NCBI RefSeq assembly: GCF_030272615.1
Contig: NC_081413.1
Span: 721,634,367-721,698,366, forward strand
Source: Cryptomeria japonica
Lineage: Eukaryota; Streptophyta; Pinopsida; Cupressales; Cupressaceae
Length of the DNA stretch: 64,000 nucleotides
Reading direction: 5' to 3'
Part shown: positions 9,791 to 21,180 of the stretch, piece after piece
How positions within the stretch are numbered: position 1 is the stretch's first letter
Layout of the letters: the number at the start of each line of letters is the position of its first letter
Made by a program: the position numbers and the translations under genes
The notes under the pieces: model-generated
What the model was told of the DNA's origin: nothing
Databases searched by the model: none
What the model saw: the letters and a program-made list of their open reading frames with translations, nothing else

Positions 9791-10587
9791 TGTATATGGT
9801 GAAAATGGATAACAATAATAACAAAATTGAAAGGCTAAATGAATTCAACCACCAAACCCTAGCCTAATAATGAACAAAGATCCACCATAACATATGAAGA
9901 TTACCTAAGACAATGCAAATAACTCAAAATCACAAAGATTATACCATCACATGTCCAATAGGGTTTTGATCTCCATTCTTCCTATCTCCATTGATCTTGC
10001 TTGATATATTTGCTCTCAGATTTTTATATGCACAAGAGCTCAACAAAGAACGGAATGTGGTTGCAAGTAGGATCGTAGTGTAGCCAAGTACTCCAAAATT
10101 GTTGATTAGGATGAGTGATTAGAATGATTCATTAGGGTTTGACAATGAAGAAAGCATCTCCTTAAATAGAAGACACAATAAGAAATGGAGGGTTAAGATT
10201 GAGAGGTGTAAAAAGAGAGGTCGGCTAGGATTAGAGGGTAGGTAAAAGAAATACCAAAATAATGAAAGGGGTAGGTAGTGTATGAATTAAGAGATGAATG
10301 ACATGTGTCATGTGGAGAAAAAGATAATGAATTAATTAAATAAATAAAGATTTATTTAATTAATAGAAGAAAAAGGATAATTAAATAAATAAAATATTTA
10401 TTTAATTTAGGAAAGGGATAATTTAAATAAATAAATGTATTTATTTAAATGAGAAATAAGGCTAGAAGAGGATAAATGAATTAATTAAATAAATAAAAAT
10501 TTATTTAATTAATAGAAGAATTAGGCTTAGATAATTAAATAAATAAAATATTTATTTAATTAGACATGACAATTTTGGGTGTCTACA
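9791..10587 (-). repeat. 5' LTR of element A
   Basis: 797 bp, from TGTAGACACCC (10587) to CCATATACA (9791) on the minus strand, with TG...CA ends. U3 holds AT-rich palindromes (10330-10565). A TATTTAAGG box lies near 10170 on the minus strand, ahead of a conserved TCAAACCCTAAT. Confidence 0.9.
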
Positions 10588-12049
10588 CTACCCATTCTAA
10601 CATTAATGGTTAATATCTTTCAAATCAAGGTGTACGTAATGATTAACATGTATCCACTGGCATACACAAGATATACACAAGGTAATCCATTTGTATCACT
10701 TAATCATTTAATTCCTTTCTATTCTAGAATTACATACACATTAAATATCCATTTACAACAATCTAATCCAATGCATCTCATTCTGAAATCAACCTACTAC
10801 AAGTCTTAATACATGTGCTCACAAGATACTAATTACATAGTTTTCTTTACCATTACATCTTTCTCAAGATACAAAAGCGCATGATAGCAATTCCAATTAC
10901 TTGAATTATGCTCCAAAGATCCATCCACATGAGATAATATAAAATCCATATCCACGCATGCAAGAATCTAATGAAGAACTTCCCAATGGAAGAAGACATC
11001 AAACCACCCCCCGTGCTAGGAGATGGCATGGGATTCCAACTCACTCAATACCTAGGCTGACACCTAACAACCAAGGGACCCAACATGACATCCACAAAGA
11101 CAACAACCATAACAATGAATCACATCCCATCACAAGGATAATCATAAATTAATAAACTACTAGAGGCATAATCATCAAAGGGCATAAGGATAATGGACAC
11201 ATGTAGGGAAGAGTGTCATCACATGCTATCCTCATGTGGAATCCGCCTCAAACTTGGAGCCAAACAAGGGAGGTCGATTCACCACTCCAACGGTCTTCTC
11301 AACCATAAATCCCAAAACCACTTCCCTGGGACCTGCCATTGGGGCATACAACTCAAATTCATTATCTTCATTATGGGCATTCTTAATTATCAAACCCACT
11401 AATCAATTATTATGGTTATCACTTGCAATTAATCATAAACTCTTCATGTGGTTCCATGATAGGTCTAGACCCTAAACATCCTTACAAGAAACCTCTTAGA
11501 AGCCTATTGCTCATGACCTCAGTCCTAAACATGCAAGAGACCACTCTCCCAACCATGGACCATAACCTTAGGGTGAAACATATAAACATAACAACATCAC
11601 AAGGAGGCTCAACATAAGATCCAACAATAACAACATCACACTTATACAAATCTAAAGCATAACAAGGACCATGAAGTCAACATGAACATCAAGCGCCTCA
11701 ATCATCAAAAGCACAACAATAAACAAGAGTAAGGTATACACCATCTTACCCATTAATAAGAAAATACAATCCTCAATAGTGGGTCACATCCATCCCACTG
11801 GAGCTCATATAAAATCAGCTTCAACAACAAAGCATTATCCTTCTTGTTGGATACAATTAACATATATACACAATCCTCAACAACAAGGCATTATCCCTCT
11901 TGCCAGAGCCAAAAAAATAAATAAATATCATTGCTGGACCAAAATCATCTCAAATAAACTCAAGATGTTCACAAAAAAGCCTCTGGTACAACCCCCAAAT
12001 CCGAAAAAGTAACCACATTAAGCAAAACTGGTAAACCAACAAGGCATGA

Positions 12050-12175
12050 CAATTTAGTGCATGCAAGGACCAGATTAACACATATGGGGTATAGATTAGT
12101 GCATATGAGACATTCTCTAGTGCATACAAAGAAAACTTTAGTGCATATGAGATGCAAAATAACACATCCAAGAAA
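12050..12175. repeat. Short degenerate repeat with TTAGTGCATAT words
   Basis: Four to five copies of TAGTGCATR with AGA/AAG tails at about 12053, 12092, 12118 and 12139, spaced 21-39 bp. Layout recalls the leader repeats of elements A and B, but the motif is different. Confidence 0.45.
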
Positions 12176-12899
12176 AAGTGTAAAAATGATGAAAAACGGA
12201 GGTATAAAGTTACGAATCCACTCAAAATTGCATATAGGCTCACAAATGAGGTACCTAACACTCCCATAAGGTGTGTAAGACCAAGATAAAGATAAATCAA
12301 GCCATAATTGGAGCAACAAGACCTCACAAGAGCATTTAAACTTCATTTCCCGACATCACACATACACAGTCATACATAGATATTGCTAAGAATCAAGTGA
12401 CATCACCATGTGACCGAATAAGGTAGAGAGAGAGGGTCTCATACATAAATTGAATGGGAAACAAGGACTCAAGAAGTCCATAGGGGAGAAAAAACAAGAA
12501 CTACAAACACAACAAATGCAGAATTGAAATTTCACGACAACACTCAACACAATAAGTAAAAAGCATAAAAATATTAATTTTTTTCCAACCTTAGTATATT
12601 TATATATTAATATTATTATCCTTTCTTCAATTACACTTCCCAATCTCCCACAGCCAATCTTTATACAAACATGGAATAAACAAATACTTTTAAAATCAAA
12701 ATGCAAGAGTAAAGGCATAGCTCCAACCTGGAAAATAGAGTGATGGCAAGAGAAATTGGATGAAGAGCAAAACCAAAATCTTCAATAGTCCAATCCAAGT
12801 TTCTGATCCAACCAAGCTCCAAATCGAAACAAAAAAAAAAACTCCAGCAACATTCAAAATTCTCCAAAGTCATAGAAAAACAAATAAAAATATTCCAAT

Positions 12900-13650
12900 A
12901 AATTATATTCTATACCAACCCCCTTCCAAAAATTGAGGTAAGGTTATAAAATAATATTATTTACTTACCCCCAAATCTCAACCAATAAAATAATAGGGTA
13001 GGTATAAACATAATATTACATTACTCAATTAGTAACAAGAGAATGTAATATAATAACCAATAATAATAATAATAAATCAAAGGCAATATAAATAAATGCT
13101 CCTATTAAAAATATAAAACCACAAATAATATAAATAAATAAACAAACAATTATATAATAATATCCTCACAATCACAACTCTCAAGAGAGCCAATCATAAC
13201 AAGGGGTAGGTACATAAGTAATAACAAATAAATAAATAAATAAATAATCAAAATAATAAATAATTAGATAAACGATAAATACCACAACAATAAATTCATA
13301 TATAAATAAACAATAAAGAAGATAAATAAATAAATAAACAATAGACAAATAAACAAAATGGGTAATAAATAAGTAAGTGTATGGACAAGCATAAATGCTT
13401 CAACTAGTAATTAAACAATAAATAAATAAATCAATAATTAAATGTACATATACATATAAATGCTCTAGCCAATATAATTTAAACTCAATACTATAAATAT
13501 CTCCCACATGTACATATAAAATATAACAAATAAATAAATGAATGTACAAATAGGCATAAATACTCAACCAATAATAAATAAATAAATAAATAATAATCCA
13601 AAAAATCAAAAGATCAAATAATAAACATTCAATTAAACATTAGACCATAA

Positions 13651-13687
<37 letters not shown>

Positions 13688-13850
13688 TAAAATCATCAAT
13701 TAAATACAAATTCATGAAATAAACATCAGCAAATAATAAATCTCTAATAATAATAATTCACACGTTAATATCAAATATTAATGTCATCCATTAATTTAAT
13801 TTAATACTAAATAAAATATATAAATCGATTAATTATTAATTAATAAATAA
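12900..13850. repeat. AT-rich low-complexity tract with AAATA repeats
   Basis: Long runs of AATAAATAAATA type. It includes a clean (AAT)n microsatellite at about 13651-13687. Confidence 0.8.
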
Positions 13851-16011
13851 TCACAAACTCACAAGGCAACCTGACATAGGTTTGAACAACATACCACATG
13901 ACACAGATCAACAACTCAAGTCAAGACACTAACTGACAAGTTATCAACTTAAGCCTAAAGTATGAGAGGGAAACTGATGGGGAGGGGTTCTCAAAGAGAG
14001 TTTCACCTTGCTCAATATGTAGTTGGGTGATATTTTAGTGGGCTCCTTTCACTTCTCACTTGTCATTTAACAAACCAAAATATTCAAACTCTCTTGGAGT
14101 GTTCCCTATCAAGTTGTGCTCAATAGTTGCTTCAAGCATGGTTGAGATTCACAAGGGTAAATCCAACCTTTAAGCTATGCAATCCTCTAACATGTACTTG
14201 TAGGGGTTGTAAAAGGTGTTCTAAAGGTGTTTCCATGCCATTCAACTGGTTCTTCAATTGGTTTTCTATCATTTCTTCATCGTTCTCTCTTTCTCCTATT
14301 TTCTAGGCCTAGTAGCCCTACAGCCCCAATTAGCCCTACTTTTTTGGTTTTTGGGAAATTATTCAAAAATCACTCAAAGAACCTTCCAACATCTTTGGTG
14401 ATCTGAGTACCCTTTTGGATGAACTTTTGGATCCACTAGGTGAGATAGTCAAGTTTGTCCATAATGGTACGAAACCCAAAAATGGCATTTATAGAGGGTT
14501 TGGGACTTAGCAGTCTTCTCCAATGGGTTTGTTGTTTCCTCTACTCTGTCACACCTCTACCTTTTCACATAGACTTTTCCACACATTACTTTCTCATTCC
14601 AAACACTTGGCACCTTCACAACTGGTCATCCCTACAAGCATATGCAACATTTCAATTAGTTTCCTAATCGGGCTATGACTGAGTTCGCTTAGGAAATGAT
14701 GGAAAGTTTCTTCTCAATAATTTCCAAGCCAATACAAAACATATTTATACTATACAAGGGTTCCATAACTCAAGTCCCAAGGTTTATTGAGCAAAATTCA
14801 AGGGATTTCAAGCTGGAACCATAACTGGGCTCTTAAACCCTTGCTCAAGCCGAGAGCAATGCAAATTTAACAACACACTTCAAACCTACACTAAAAACAA
14901 TTACAAACACCTTCTGAGAACTACAATGTCATACACCAAACATTCATGAAAGAACAGTAGCAAGGTCAATCCATTTGGTATAGATTACTGCTCAAAAGAT
15001 GAGAAAATTACAAGGTAAAATCTAGAAAATGTCTTCACAATCTATTCAAACTTGCTCAAGGCTTTTGCCAACCCATGTACAATCATTCTTAGGGAATTTT
15101 ATATGACATATGGATCCTAACCAACTCTTCATTAGTTGCCTAACCACCAATGTGCTAAAAAATGCAAAAGTTGCAAAATGTTGTCAAGCAACAATGACAA
15201 CGTTTGCTCAAATGTGCATTTTTACATTTTATGCATTTCTACTCATCCTAAACCTCCTAGGATGACTCCCTAACATTAAAATGACATTCCTAAATGCCAA
15301 ATAAGGCTTTACAATGCATTTTACATCAAAATGCAAATTTATGCCATTTTAGGCTTACAAGGGCTCATAGGCCAAATTTGAGCAAACAAATAACCTAATT
15401 GACAATCATCCCTCAAATGCATATCCAACACACATGTGGACCTCTGAGTAGTCCATTATTCAAAAATCTAATCCAAAATAAGGACTAACACACTAAAATC
15501 TGGAAAGTGCATCAACAAAGTGGTTATAAGCTAGGTGCTCCTGCACCATAAACACATACCATCTTCGATAACTTGCCATTGGGATAAGACATGCTCAGAC
15601 TTGTGAGACCAAGTGGAGTCGATGTCTGGTACCTACAATCCTGCACCCACTAAAACATAATACAACATATGTACGATACATATACATCATAAATGATCAG
15701 GAAAGTGATAGAGAATAGCAATGCCATAGATATCATCCTTATCACAAAGACACTACAATATAGTCACAATCATCATAAGATCAACTCAATCATCATCATA
15801 ATTATGGAATAGGGTTAGCATAATCAAGATGCCATCACAACCTCATAAGTAAATAAAATCCATACATGAGTAGTGAGTTCATAAGCCTGATCAATATATT
15901 AGTCCAAGACATAGCTTCATCCACATAAATCATAATGAATCCACTAATGTCAAAGAGACTATCAGAGCACAAAACTAAAAGTGTATATCACATCTTCTCA
16001 TAAGGGATGAG

Positions 16012-16197
16012 TCAGGGAGGGGCACTACATAGAGATATGTCCAACACTTTGAAGGATGACTCTTCAATGTGCGTTAAATATTCTTCTACTAATTTAAATA
16101 TGTTCAAGATATCATCTCTTGATTGTAATTGAGTGTTAAGCTTGCTGCCTACTTCATATAGTGATCTTGCCAATGGTTTGATGTCTTTCGTTGTCAT
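16012..16197 (-). pseudogene. Exon fragment resembling the N-terminus of PDS5-like cohesin cofactors
   Basis: 61 codons. The segment LYEVGSKLN followed by DDILNIFKLVEEYLTHIEES has the spacing I recall for the start of plant PDS5-like proteins (a short helix, then a Leu-rich helix and a Val/Glu-rich pair). PDS5 binds cohesin in the nucleus. No further exons are visible and retroelement debris borders it on both sides, so it is a captured or orphan fragment at best. The match is from memory of the family and may be wrong. Confidence 0.25.
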
Positions 16198-17231
16198 GAT
16201 TAAGTAAGTTTCTCAACATTTAACCAAAGTCTGGCTGCTTCATTAGTTATACTTATGATTTGTAGATTATTTTGAACATGCTTCAATTTGTGTGAATATG
16301 AGATGCTATCAACAAACTAGTGTAAGTTCTGACTATAAGATCCCAAGAACCATTGGTTGTTGATTCAACTATAACATATAAGAATACTGATAATAATATA
16401 GATTTATATATTTGTAAAATTTACTATATTATGTTCACAAGAATGTTTCTTTGATCCTTATGTCTCAAGATCGTTTTGCCAAAACTATTTCTATTGTATC
16501 ATGCAATATGCTATACCTTGGTTAAAAATCATATTTAATTTTAATCCTTAAGTTCCAGTGATAATCGTGGGCATTGTTTCTGCTAGTCTAGTACTTTTTA
16601 ACATGCGTCAGTGACCTTGTAAAATAGCGGCAACAAGACCTTCACTTGGCTGCCCTAGCAATCTACTACGAATTAATAAAATAAGTAACCCAAATCTTCA
16701 CACCCTAATATATATGCTATGAAATATTGTGTTTTTCAAGAGAAATCATATCTCTTGGAAAGAGATATAAAGCATTAATAAATATTGTGAACATGGATTT
16801 ATTGGAAGACTTTGTTGCCTGTTAATTTCTAGATTTGGATGGCTCTAGTAGAGTAGCATTTTATAACATGGAGGCATATGTTTCAAGTACATAAATAGGG
16901 CAAGGCTTCATAACAAAATCACATAATTAAAAGGATATCAATCATGAAAAGCATTCAAGTTTCAAGGCCTATAATCTATTTTATATAGGCAGAATCATAC
17001 ACAACTTGATGCTTGTTTATAAGGACAATAAATCAAGAACAACAATTAGAGTTGCATTAAGATCGCTATCATCTTCTTGTGCATACAAATTAGACTTCAT
17101 ATTAGAAATTCAAGAAATTTGTAATCATTCTTAATTATCCAATACCTTATCATTCATTTTTAATTGTTCATTTGTTAAATATATTGCAATTTAGTGGATA
17201 TATTTCATTGTTCCTAAAAGGGGACATTACA

Positions 17232-17438
17232 AGTAGTATCAGAGCTAATAAACTTGGCAGCCTATTGGGGAGACTTCAAAATTGTTTCAAGATGAATACA
17301 ATTCAAGAGCTTGTAGAAAAACTAAAACAAAATCTCCAAAAGAGTGATAGGAATTTAGCCAAATGGGGTGAGTTAAGTGTTGAACTAAGGAGAAGAATGA
17401 AGGAAGAGGAAGAAGAGTACAAACCAAAGAAGGACTAA
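17232..17438 (+). pseudogene. Start of a decayed retroelement internal region (primer site and short gag-like ORF)
   Basis: An LTR-like end ggggacattaca finishes at 17231. TAGTATCAGAGC (17234-17245) follows, one base off the usual initiator-tRNA-Met primer site. A frame from about 17292 encodes MNTIQELVEKLKQNLQKSDR, then an acidic KEEEEEY tail, likely a coiled coil, ending at 17438. Later frames (17440-18164) are closed by stops. Arm 2 has the same ORF at 62890-63156 with one visible residue change. Confidence 0.5.
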
Positions 17439-18159
17439 AAAAAAGGCAAATCACCTATCCAAAAGCCAAAATTGAAGGTTGTGCTAATAGAGATCTTACA
17501 ACTGCCCATGATCTCATGCTAGCATTTCAAGAGATTTAAAACAAGGAAATGGTCTCCAACATCTCTAAAAATCGAGAGATAGTTATACCTTCATATGCTT
17601 CTTCAATCACCAATGAAATGAGTCAAGATGATTACAATATTTCTCTTACTCTATCTCAAGAGTCATGCATTAAGGATAACTTATCTAGTGATCATAAATC
17701 AAATTATTTGAAGTTGCTTAGAAATTAGAAGGTTGTTCATGATTCTCTTGTGCCTCATAAAGAACACATGGTATCCACTAACAAGTCAATGGTTGTGGAT
17801 TAGAAGAATAATAGTTCTAATCAGAGGAAAATAAACAAAGAAATGTTACATTGAAGGATAGAGACAAGAATATGAGAAATATTTTTTACGAAGCAATGGC
17901 AAGCAAGGAACCAGCGAAACTAATGGACAATGTAGAAGATGTGGAAAAAACTTTGCGACTATGTGAATGTTAGAATGATAAATCTTAACATGCCAAGATG
18001 ATATCTTCTCAAGCAAAGACATCGACACTTGGATGAACAAGAGATGAATTGTGATTTCAATATTACATTAGGAATTTTGCATGTACACTTGCCTAGTCAT
18101 GAAAGTCAACCAATAGCATTGAAGACTTTAAAGGATGATCACCAAAGGAAGTGAGTTTT

Positions 18160-18164
18160 AATAG
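18160..18164. other. Target-site duplication, left copy (AATAG)
   Basis: AATAG directly precedes the 5' LTR of element B and is repeated directly after its 3' LTR at 34349-34353. The empty site in arm 2 has it once. Confidence 0.95.
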
Positions 18165-18190
18165 TGTAGACACCCAAAATTGTCCAATCT

Positions 18191-18425
18191 AATTAAATAA
18201 ATATTTTAATTTATTTAATTACTTTATCCTAATTCTTCTATTAATTAAATAAATCTTTATTTATTTAATTAATTCATTTATCCTCTTCTAGCTTTCTTTC
18301 TCATTTAAATAAATACATTTATTTATTTAAATTATCCTTTTTCCTAAATTAAATAAATATTTTATTTATTTAATTGATCCCACTTCCTCTATTAATTAAA
18401 TAAATCTTTATTTATTTAATTAATT
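18191..18425. repeat. Array of five AT-rich palindromes in U3 of the 5' LTR
   Basis: Imperfect palindromes of about 30 bp at 18191-18220, 18241-18272, 18303-18332, 18346-18376 and 18392-18425, each of the type TTAATTAAATAAAT-n-ATTTATTTAATTAA. They are separated by 13-30 bp spacers that often end in TTCTTCTA or TTCCTCTA. The same array is in every LTR of A and B. Confidence 0.75.
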
Positions 18426-18584
18426 CATTAACCTTTTCTACTTATGACACATGTCATTCATCTCTTAATTCATACACTACCTACCTCTTTCATTATTTTA
18501 TTATTTCTTTTACCTACCCTCTAATCATAGCCGACCTCCTTTTACACCTCTCAATCTTATCTCTCCATTTCATATAGTGTCTTC

Positions 18585-18592
18585 TATATAAG
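18585..18592 (+). promoter_or_regulatory. TATA box of the 5' LTR promoter
   Basis: TATATAAG, followed about 30 bp later by TCAAACCCTAATC, conserved in all LTRs here. It is the likely start region for the gag-pol RNA. The 3' LTR has TATATAAA at 34003-34010. Confidence 0.6.
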
Positions 18593-18931
18593 AGGATACT
18601 TCCTTCATTATCAAACCCTAATCATCTTTTATGCTATTGACTACATTACGATCCTACTTGCAACCACATTCCATTCTTTGTTGAGCTCTTGTGCACATGA
18701 AATCTGAGAGCAAATATATCAAGCAAGATCAATGGAGAAAGGAAGAATGGAGATCAAAACCCTATTGGACATGTGATGGTATAATCTTTGTGATTTCATT
18801 TGATTTGCATTGTCTTAGGTAATCTTCATATGTTATGGTGGATCTTTGTTGTTGTTAGGCTAGGGTTTTGTGGTTGAATTCATTTAGCCTTTCAATATTG
18901 TTATTATTGCTATCCATTTTCACCATATACA

Positions 18932-18952
18932 TTTTGGCATGCCCGGTGGGAC
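18932..18952 (+). other. Primer-binding region of element B
   Basis: TTTTGGCATGCCCGGTGGG follows the LTR end directly. One base differs from element A. Confidence 0.6.
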
Positions 18953-19074
18953 TCTTGTCCCTTTTGTATTTAACATTTTTGTTGCAGATCTTGTGTTTTG
19001 AAGTTGCAGATTTGACGTTTTCGGCAGCATTTTGATATTTTCGCATCTGCGTACTTTCGGATCGCGTTTTTGAT

Positions 19075-19315
19075 TTGCTGGCACGTCTGCGACATCTGGA
19101 ATCGCGTCTATGTTATTGGCAGTATTTTATTTTGCAGGTTCTGAGAAAGCGCGTTTGTGTTATTAAGTCACGTCTATGGTTTTTTTAGCCGCATCTGTGT
19201 CCAGAAGTCGCGTCTGCGTTCTGGAGCCGCGTCTGTGTCTCACAGAATCGCGTCTGCGACATGAAGTCGCGTCTGTGTTAAGGGTAATCGCGTTTATGTT
19301 TACTAATTTCAAATT
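19075..19315. repeat. GCGTCTGTG-type repeat, LTR-proximal block of element B
   Basis: About ten copies of CGCGTCTGTGTT or variants with short spacers. It is the reverse complement of the CACAGACGCG motif of element A, as expected from opposite orientation. Confidence 0.7.
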
Positions 19316-19885
19316 TTGAGTTATTGATTCAGTTTTGGGTTTTGCATTTAGGGTTTCAGATCTGGTTTATTTTGCGCTAACATTTTCAGATCTAGCTAAC
19401 GAAATTGGTGCAGCTTGTCTTGAAAGCAAAATCGTTTGGTTGAAGGCCCCTATTTTCACAAAGTCTTTTGAGTTTAAAATTTACCTAACTTGTGTGCTTG
19501 CAGGAAGGGGTGATTATTTGAAACAATCCAAACTACTAATAAATCTTTATTGCAGGTCCTTGGCAAGGGTTTTTTGGATTTTTATTGTGTGTCTTGTTTT
19601 CATAGACTAGCAAACACTTCAATTGGTGCACTAAAATTGAATCATTGTCTTTTGTGTCTTAAGCAATAGGCTCTTTTTGTTTAATCTTTAGAGGGTCTGT
19701 CTTCCCGTGTGGTCATTAGGACTACTAGTGAGAAGAGAACAACCCAAGTGGTAGCAAGGAAAACCCACCTCTTCTGAACCACTATAAACAACTGTATTCA
19801 TAGTGAAAACTATGGATAACATGTGCTGATTAGTTCATACCGACACTATGTCTCCCCATAAACCTGTTTGATCAAATTTATTTGA

Positions 19886-20230
19886 TCAGTTGTAGGGCGT
19901 AACCCCTACCGGCTGGGAGCCTTCTATATTTACAGAGCTGAAAGTGTCGCATGTATGGCCACACGAGCGGATGCCCTTACTAGCACCTTTTTGTTTTAGA
20001 AGCCCAAATCCTTCTAGTTGTTGGGGCAGGAGGTCGGACCTCTGGTAGCAGCCCACACACATACGGTTCTTAGTAGAGATACAAAGTTCGCCATGGGGAG
20101 TTTTCGTGGGGACTGATGCTTGGCTGACCCGAGAAGTGAGTGTCGAGGGTGGAGCCAGTGAGGTCAAGCATCTAAGTATCTGCTCTGAATAGCATAGCCT
20201 CGAGGGTAAAACCCCATGTGGGATCAACAA
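19886..20230 (-). CDS. Conserved 114-codon ORF opposite to gag in the leader of element B
   Basis: Partner of 8477-8821 in element A: same start, same length, no stop, about 91% identical residues. No known domain. Compare the caution given for the element A copy. Confidence 0.25.
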   Translation of the reverse strand: MLIPHGVLPSRLCYSEQILRCLTSLAPPSTLTSRVSQASVPTKTPHGELCISTKNRMCVGCYQRSDLLPQQLEGFGLLKQKGASKGIRSCGHTCDTFSSVNIEGSQPVGVTPYN

Positions 20231-20514
20231 CTATTGTCTTGGCTAGCCATAAGAATTGTGCTTGAATTATTTTAAACATTCAAACATTCAAGACCAAAAA
20301 GCAAAACATTGTGTCTTTTATGTCTTCAAGTGTATGCAAAACATTTTTATATCAAACAACAAACTTTTTATTGGAGTCATTTTGAGTCTAAACACTTGCA
20401 AACATTGAGTTCTCATCAACACTGTGCCCTCTTGTCATGAAAAATAGTCAAACAGTTAGATTTGGTCACAACAAAATGACTTCACATATTGGAAAAAATT
20501 GCACAAATTTTGCA

Positions 20515-20695
20515 GAAACGCGTCTGTGTTGGACATAATAGCGTCTGTGTTGTATAACCGCGTCTGTGTTTACAGAATCAACATTACACTTTGCAAAAAA
20601 AAAAAATCTCAGAAGTGCATCTATGTTGAACAGAGCCACGTTTGTGTTAGGAAACCGCATCTGTAAAGTATACAGGCACATCTATGTTTAGAATT
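20515..20695. repeat. GCGTCTGTG-type repeat, gag-proximal block of element B
   Basis: About seven copies of CGTCTGTGTT or decayed forms. It corresponds to 8040-8215 of element A. Confidence 0.65.
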
Positions 20696-21180
20696 GAAAA
20701 GACTTTTACAGTCCAGCAAACAACCACAGTCAGTTTCGAAATTCTTGAGCTTCCTAGGTCATTTTCTCCAGGGTTTCATTTAGTAGTCAACCTGTCCTTG
20801 GGTCTCACAAAGTCCATCATTGCTTTACACCTTACATTTCATTCACATTTGTCTAAACTTGAGTCAAAGGGTCACTTGCTTGTCCTCACCATACTTTGTC
20901 AACACACTACATACAACAACACTTTGCTAAGTGGTCCCTCATCAAGATTTCTTACCTTTGGGTCTCATTTGGTCTTACTTAGAGTCAAGGTCAACTTACC
21001 TCATCAAGAGAAACTATCCTCTCTTTGGAAGTCACACCTACTCTACTACATACATACTTGGTCTTACACTTTGGACATTGCAAGTAAACCTCAGATTCAT
21101 TTACATTCCATCCAACCCTTGGTCTTCCATACTTTTTCCATTTTCATCTAGTCTCACACATCTCGGTCAATACCTATTTC

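Larger units (their letters stand above)
1..10587 (-). mobile_element. Retroelement A: Tat-type Ty3/gypsy LTR element with pol deleted (3' LTR cut by window edge)
   Basis: Seen: the same terminal sequence ending in gtgtctaca occurs at 266 and at 10587. The right-hand LTR is complete (9791-10587) and the left one runs out of the window. On the minus strand the order is LTR, primer site, long leader, gag-protease (7494-4762), a second open frame (4737-3484), a noncoding stretch, an opposite-strand PMD gene, polypurine tract, LTR. Element B in this window shares leader, gag, protease, integrase tail, PMD gene and LTR, and has the full pol, so A is an internally deleted relative that would need RT and integrase from elsewhere. 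The Tat assignment rests on element B, where a second RNase H follows RT-RNase H. Target duplication cannot be tested because the left end is missing. Confidence 0.9.
10588..16011. other. Spacer without recognisable gene
   Basis: 5.4 kb with only short, unrelated open frames. 10588-12600 and 13860-16011 look like decayed repeat DNA of moderate AT content. 12600-13860 is extremely AT-rich. No LTR pair, tRNA or domain was recognised. Confidence 0.6.
16327..18164 (+). repeat. Inverted duplication, arm 1, left part
   Basis: Reverse complement of 62162-64000. With 34349-37232 it makes one continuous copy of arm 2. It is old retroelement-type DNA; the arm reaches the window edge on its partner side, so its true length is unknown. 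Confidence 0.9.
18165..18931 (+). repeat. 5' LTR of element B
   Basis: 767 bp, TGTAGACACCC to CCATATACA. Contains five AT-rich palindromes in U3 and a TATA box. It matches the 3' LTR with about 13 substitutions and no length change. Confidence 0.95.
18953..21180 (+). other. Leader of element B
   Basis: 2.2 kb between primer site and gag. Contains two GCGTCTGTG-type repeat blocks (19075-19315 and 20515-20695) and the conserved antisense ORF at 19886-20230. A gag-sense frame at 20684-21151 is only partly shared with element A and is not called as a gene. Confidence 0.6.

Noticed and set aside
10588-12350. Possible gene in the spacer (frames of 60-125 codons)
   Set aside because: Frames are short, overlap on both strands, and show no domain or consistent splice sites.
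17846-18040. 64-codon frame present in both arms (also 62288-62482)
   Set aside because: It is opposite to the retroelement frames and conserved only because the arms are recent copies.
20684-21151. 155-codon frame directly before gag of element B
   Set aside because: Element A shares part of the translation (7550-7924) but with different ends and a frame change. It may be conserved leader RNA and not a protein.
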